This document shows positions 61,551 to 64,000 of a stretch of DNA of 64,000 nt, one piece after another. How positions within the stretch are numbered: the stretch's first letter is position 1; each line of letters begins with the position of its first letter. Made by a program: the position numbers and the translations under genes. The DNA is from CAIWHR01 sp963788185 (lineage in GTDB: Bacteria > Pseudomonadota > Gammaproteobacteria > Burkholderiales > Casimicrobiaceae): positions 62,001 to 126,000 of the forward strand of contig CAWBGE010000021.1 in NCBI GenBank assembly GCA_963788185.1, given 5' to 3'. The notes beneath the pieces are model-generated. The model did no database searches. It had not been told where the DNA came from and was given only the letters and a program-made list of their open reading frames with translations.

Positions 61551-63089
61551 TCACCGCCGCCGCGCCGCCGCGCCGCCGGCCGCACCGGCAGCGCGCTGCT
61601 GCATCGCCGCCTGACTTGCCGTGCCGCGATCGATCTGCTGCCGCGTCTGTGCGGCATTGCCCGCACCGCGCAATGCGTTGTCGCGATTGATCGTGGCGGC
61701 GCTGGCGTTCCGATTCTGCAGCTGCGACCGGTCGACGCCCGCCGCGCGGTTTTGAAGTTGTGCGCGATCGACGCTTGCCGCACGGTTCTGCGCCTGCGAC
61801 CGGTCGGCCGTGGCAGTGCGGTTCTGCAGTTGCGCGCGATCGACGTTCGCGGCACGGTTCTGGACCTGGCCGCGATCGATGCCCGCGGCGCGGTTCTGCA
61901 GCTGCGAGCGATCGACGTTCGCAGCGCGATTCTGGACCTGGCCGCGATCGATGCCCGCGGCGCGATCCTGCAACTGGCCGCGGTCCACGCCGGCGGCACG
62001 GTCGCGCACATTCCCCCCGGTGCCGGCGGCGCCCGGCCGCTGCGGCAACTGGCTGCGGTCGATGTCGCGCAGCGCACCGCGGTCGAGATTCTCGGCGCCC
62101 ACGCGGTTGGCCAGCTCCTGCCGGGCGCGATCGCGCTGCAGGTCGCGCCCGCGGTATTCGTCGCGCGAGCGCGCGTCGCCGACCCGCTGCTGCAACCGAT
62201 CGCGCGTGGCCGCGTCGCGATAGGGCGTACCGTGGCGATTGCGGACGTCGTGCCGCCAGCTCACGTCGCGATCGCGCGAATCGATCCGGCGATTGACGTT
62301 GATGTTGTTCCAGTGATTGACGTTGATATTGACGTCGCGCCGACGCCAGTCGACACCGCCCCACAGCGAATGCGATACGCCGATGCCGACGCCCCACCAG
62401 AACCCGGTGTGGGCGGCGCTGCTCCAGCCCCAACCCCAGCGCGGCGGCGGCGGGAAGAAGAACGGAGGAAATCGCGGATGCCACCACGGGCCGAATGCCC
62501 AGATCGGATTGAAGATCGGCACGAACACGACCTGCGGATTGGCCGGCATGATGGTGATAATCTGCGTGGGCGGCGGCGGCGCGTTGACGACGATGACCTG
62601 GGGCGGAGGCGGGGCGGGCTCGACCGCGATGACCTGCTGCGCGTTGGACGCGAGATTGCCCGCTTCCTTCGCCTTCGAACGGAGAAACTGCACCGAGTCC
62701 ATCACCTCGCCGGGTTGCGCAAGAAACGCGTCGCCCAGGTCGCGCACCCACTGCGGATTCTCGCCAAGCATCGCCAGCACCTGCGGGAACGCAACCAGCG
62801 ACTGCACGCTCGGATCCCAGGGCTTGTCCTGAACCGCTTTCACCGCCGCGTCGCCCTCGAGTTGGCGGTTCGCGTACGCCCAGTCCGCCGCCAGCGCCAC
62901 GTCCGACGGATACGTGGACGCCATCAGCACCTGCGACAACAGGGCGTCGGGAAACAGCGCGATCGACGCCAGCATCTGGTCGAGGTTGGCCGCGGTAAAG
63001 GGCGGCGGATCGGCGGCGCGCGCGGCACCTGCAGCCAGCAGACACGCGACCATGAACGCGGCGGCGGCGCGGAAAAAACGTGAACGCAT
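61551..63089 (-). CDS. DUF3300 family exported protein with tandem 12-residue repeats
   Basis: A 512-residue secreted protein: signal peptide (AAAFMVACLLAAGAARAADP), a conserved DUF3300 domain (about 30-190: IALFPDALLSQVLMASTYPS, WDPSVQSLVAFPQVLAMLGE), a Pro/Trp/Phe-rich region (about 205-250), a basic segment and eight tandem 12-residue repeats near the C-terminus. I start at ATG 63089 so that the signal peptide is at the front. It is followed after two bases by DUF2950. Function unknown; a surface or periplasmic scaffold is possible. Confidence 0.88.
   Translation of the reverse strand: MRSRFFRAAAAFMVACLLAAGAARAADPPPFTAANLDQMLASIALFPDALLSQVLMASTYPSDVALAADWAYANRQLEGDAAVKAVQDKPWDPSVQSLVAFPQVLAMLGENPQWVRDLGDAFLAQPGEVMDSVQFLRSKAKEAGNLASNAQQVIAVEPAPPPPQVIVVNAPPPPTQIITIMPANPQVVFVPIFNPIWAFGPWWHPRFPPFFFPPPPRWGWGWSSAAHTGFWWGVGIGVSHSLWGGVDWRRRDVNINVNHWNNINVNRRIDSRDRDVSWRHDVRNRHGTPYRDAATRDRLQQRVGDARSRDEYRGRDLQRDRARQELANRVGAENLDRGALRDIDRSQLPQRPGAAGTGGNVRDRAAGVDRGQLQDRAAGIDRGQVQNRAANVDRSQLQNRAAGIDRGQVQNRAANVDRAQLQNRTATADRSQAQNRAASVDRAQLQNRAAGVDRSQLQNRNASAATINRDNALRGAGNAAQTRQQIDRGTASQAAMQQRAAGAAGGAAARRR
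61716..62003 (-). repeat. Eight in-frame 36-base repeats in the DUF3300 gene
   Basis: Eight copies of a 36-base unit code for 12-residue repeats of the form (N/D)RAAxxDRxQxQ; for example NRAANVDRSQLQ and NRAAGIDRGQVQ. Two copies are more diverged (NRTATADRSQAQ). The spacing is exact and in frame, so copy number can change without breaking the gene. Confidence 0.9.
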
Positions 63090-63198
63090 GTGGAGAATCA
63101 AGGGAGCAAAATGGGAAGAAGCGAATGCTTCCAATTGATTCTAGGCTCGCGGCTACCCAAAGGCAAGAAAGAGCCACCGTCGCATGGAGTGGTGCAAG

Positions 63199-63260
63199 TT
63201 TGGTAGTATGGCAAGCCGCATTTCGTCCAGTTTCAAGCACGGGCACACTCGCCCACACCA
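63199..63260 (+). promoter_or_regulatory. Conserved leader upstream of the PLDc_N/SHOCT gene (copy B)
   Basis: TTTGGTAGTAT (63199-63209) and GGGCACACTCGCCCACACCA (63241-63260) repeat the two ends of the leader at 59253-59310; the middle differs in sequence and is four bases longer. GGGC and GCCC can again pair across six bases. A GAGGGAGAA ribosome site and the ATG follow 27 bases later. Confidence 0.55.
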
Positions 63261-63287
63261 ATACCAAACACCAGAGGGAGAACTGCA

Positions 63288-63665
63288 ATGAGCAATTTCT
63301 GGGACGTCATGCTGTTGATTCTGTCGAGCTTCGTCTTCATGGCCTACCTGATCGTCATGTTCCAGGTGGTCGTCGACCTGTTCCGCGATTCCTCGCTCGG
63401 GGGCGGCTCCCGCGTGCTATGGATCGTCGGCCTCGTCTTCCTGCCGTTCCTTACCGCGCTGCTCTACATCATTGCCCGCGGCAAGGGGATGACGGAGCGC
63501 CAGCGGACGGCGTCGCAGCGAGCGCAGTCGGACGCCGAGGCCTACATCAAGCAGGTCGCCGGAAAGTCACCCGCGGAGCAGATCGGCGACGCCAAGGCGC
63601 TGCTCGACAACGGCACGATCAATGCGGACGAGTTCGCCAAGCTCAAGGCCAAGGCGCTTGCCTGA
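63288..63665 (+). CDS. PLDc_N and SHOCT domain membrane protein
   Basis: A 125-residue protein with two membrane helices of the PLDc_N (phospholipase D nuclease N-terminal) type (FVFMAYLIVMFQVVVDLFRD and VLWIVGLVFLPFLTALLYII) and a C-terminal SHOCT motif (AEQIGDAKALLDNGTINADE followed by FAKLKAKAL). Proteins of this kind have no nuclease domain; their role is unknown and they often appear in stress-induced envelope gene sets. A strong GAGGGAGAA lies before ATG 63288. Confidence 0.85.
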   Translation: MSNFWDVMLLILSSFVFMAYLIVMFQVVVDLFRDSSLGGGSRVLWIVGLVFLPFLTALLYIIARGKGMTERQRTASQRAQSDAEAYIKQVAGKSPAEQIGDAKALLDNGTINADEFAKLKAKALA

Positions 63666-63746
63666 TCGCTGACTCGATCGACCGCATTCCGGTCCGGCGC
63701 CCGGCCGCGCCATGCCGGGCGATCCCGGGACTGCTCGCGCAGATCG

Positions 63747-64000
63747 ATGACGATGCCAAACGCCCAACTCCAGGCCACTGTCTACGGCAGTGTCCTGGCG
63801 CTGATCATCGGCTGGGTGCTCTACATCGGGAAGGATATCTTCGTCCCGATCGTCTTCGGCGTCCTGGTGGTCTATGTGGTCGCCGGCCTTGCACGCCAGA
63901 TGCAGCGGCTTCCGGTCGTCGGCCGGATGCTGCCGATTCAGTTGTGCCATGCGCTGTCCCTGCTCGTCATCGCGTTCGGGCTCGGCCTGGTACTCGACCT
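63747..64000 (+). CDS. AI-2E family transporter, N-terminal part (cut by window end)
   Basis: The first 84 residues of a membrane protein, with helices ATVYGSVLALIIGWVLYIGK and DIFVPIVFGVLVVYVVAGLA, then a basic loop (RQMQRLPVVGRMLP) and the start of a third helix pair (HALSLLVIAFGLGLVL). This matches the AI-2E/PerM transporter family opening. ATG 63747 or 63753 are both possible. The family name reflects one member; substrates vary and many export unknown molecules. Confidence 0.75.
   Translation, partial: MTMPNAQLQATVYGSVLALIIGWVLYIGKDIFVPIVFGVLVVYVVAGLARQMQRLPVVGRMLPIQLCHALSLLVIAFGLGLVLD

Noticed and set aside
61716..62003. Possible CRISPR array
   Set aside because: The periodic 36-base units are in frame, have no unique spacers and code for a protein repeat.
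1..64000. tRNA, rRNA or phage genes
   Set aside because: Gaps between genes were scanned by eye for T-loop, cloverleaf and integrase signs; none found, though very small RNAs could be missed.

Overview
The window looks like chromosomal DNA from a GC-rich betaproteobacterium, probably Burkholderiales-like. This rests on gene order and not on a marker gene: a coxBA-ctaG-coxC-surf1 cluster with ctaB and sco1, rubredoxin divergent from thiD-hemL, gpmI-envC-ctpA in a row, a rhodanese-grxC-secB run, and a bioBFHCD operon. Coding is dense, operons are tightly packed with many ATGA/GTGA overlaps, and I found no rRNA, tRNA, CRISPR array, insertion sequence or prophage gene.

Layout. 0-3.6 kb (minus): type II secretion genes gspE, gspF, gspG. 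3.7-6.6 kb: hemL and thiD (minus), then rubredoxin and glyoxalase I (plus). 6.6-8.9 kb: a TPR/O-GlcNAc-transferase-like protein. 9-17.2 kb (minus): a caa3-type cytochrome c oxidase operon with assembly genes. Two adjacent assembly genes, SURF1 and an SCO-like protein, each carry an apparent frameshift, and ctaA (heme A synthase) is missing from its usual place. 17.2-21.9 kb (minus): biotin operon bioB-F-H-C-D, with a BirA-like inverted repeat in front that overlaps the start of a divergent comF. 22-30.6 kb: comF, trmL, gpsA, an SH3 protein, secB, grxC, rhodanese, gpmI, envC, ctpA. 30.6-36.8 kb (minus): mostly small exported or membrane proteins of unclear role (SH3, CREST-type hydrolase, double META, a frameshifted lipoprotein, a glycine-zipper protein, an orphan solute-binding protein, outer-membrane phospholipase A).

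37-45.6 kb is the most unusual part. An RND efflux pair (adaptor and permease) is followed after 19 bases by an Mrp/Mbh-type cation/proton antiporter module. Its gene order is that of the archaeal Mbh module, MbhA to MbhH, with MbhD, MbhE and MbhF fused into one 313-residue protein, no full-length MrpA and no hydrogenase. The whole run has the layout of one operon. An outer-membrane efflux lipoprotein lies 2.3 kb beyond it, after a glycine-zipper protein and a patatin-like lipoprotein on the other strand.

49.4-58.9 kb: an arginine/ornithine-type antiporter and arginine deiminase, MarC, an NhaC-type Na+/H+ antiporter, a large MscS-type channel and an anchored lipase. With the Mrp/Mbh module this makes a stretch rich in pH, cation and osmotic homeostasis functions. 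58.9-64 kb: a LapA-domain protein, a FadL-type porin, a DUF2950/DUF3300 pair (the latter with eight 12-residue repeats), a PLDc_N/SHOCT membrane protein and the start of an AI-2E family transporter. The FadL and PLDc_N/SHOCT genes share a conserved leader (a -10-like element plus a small hairpin).

Three frameshifts in otherwise well-conserved genes raise the possibility of indel errors in the assembly; this should be settled before any loss of function is claimed.
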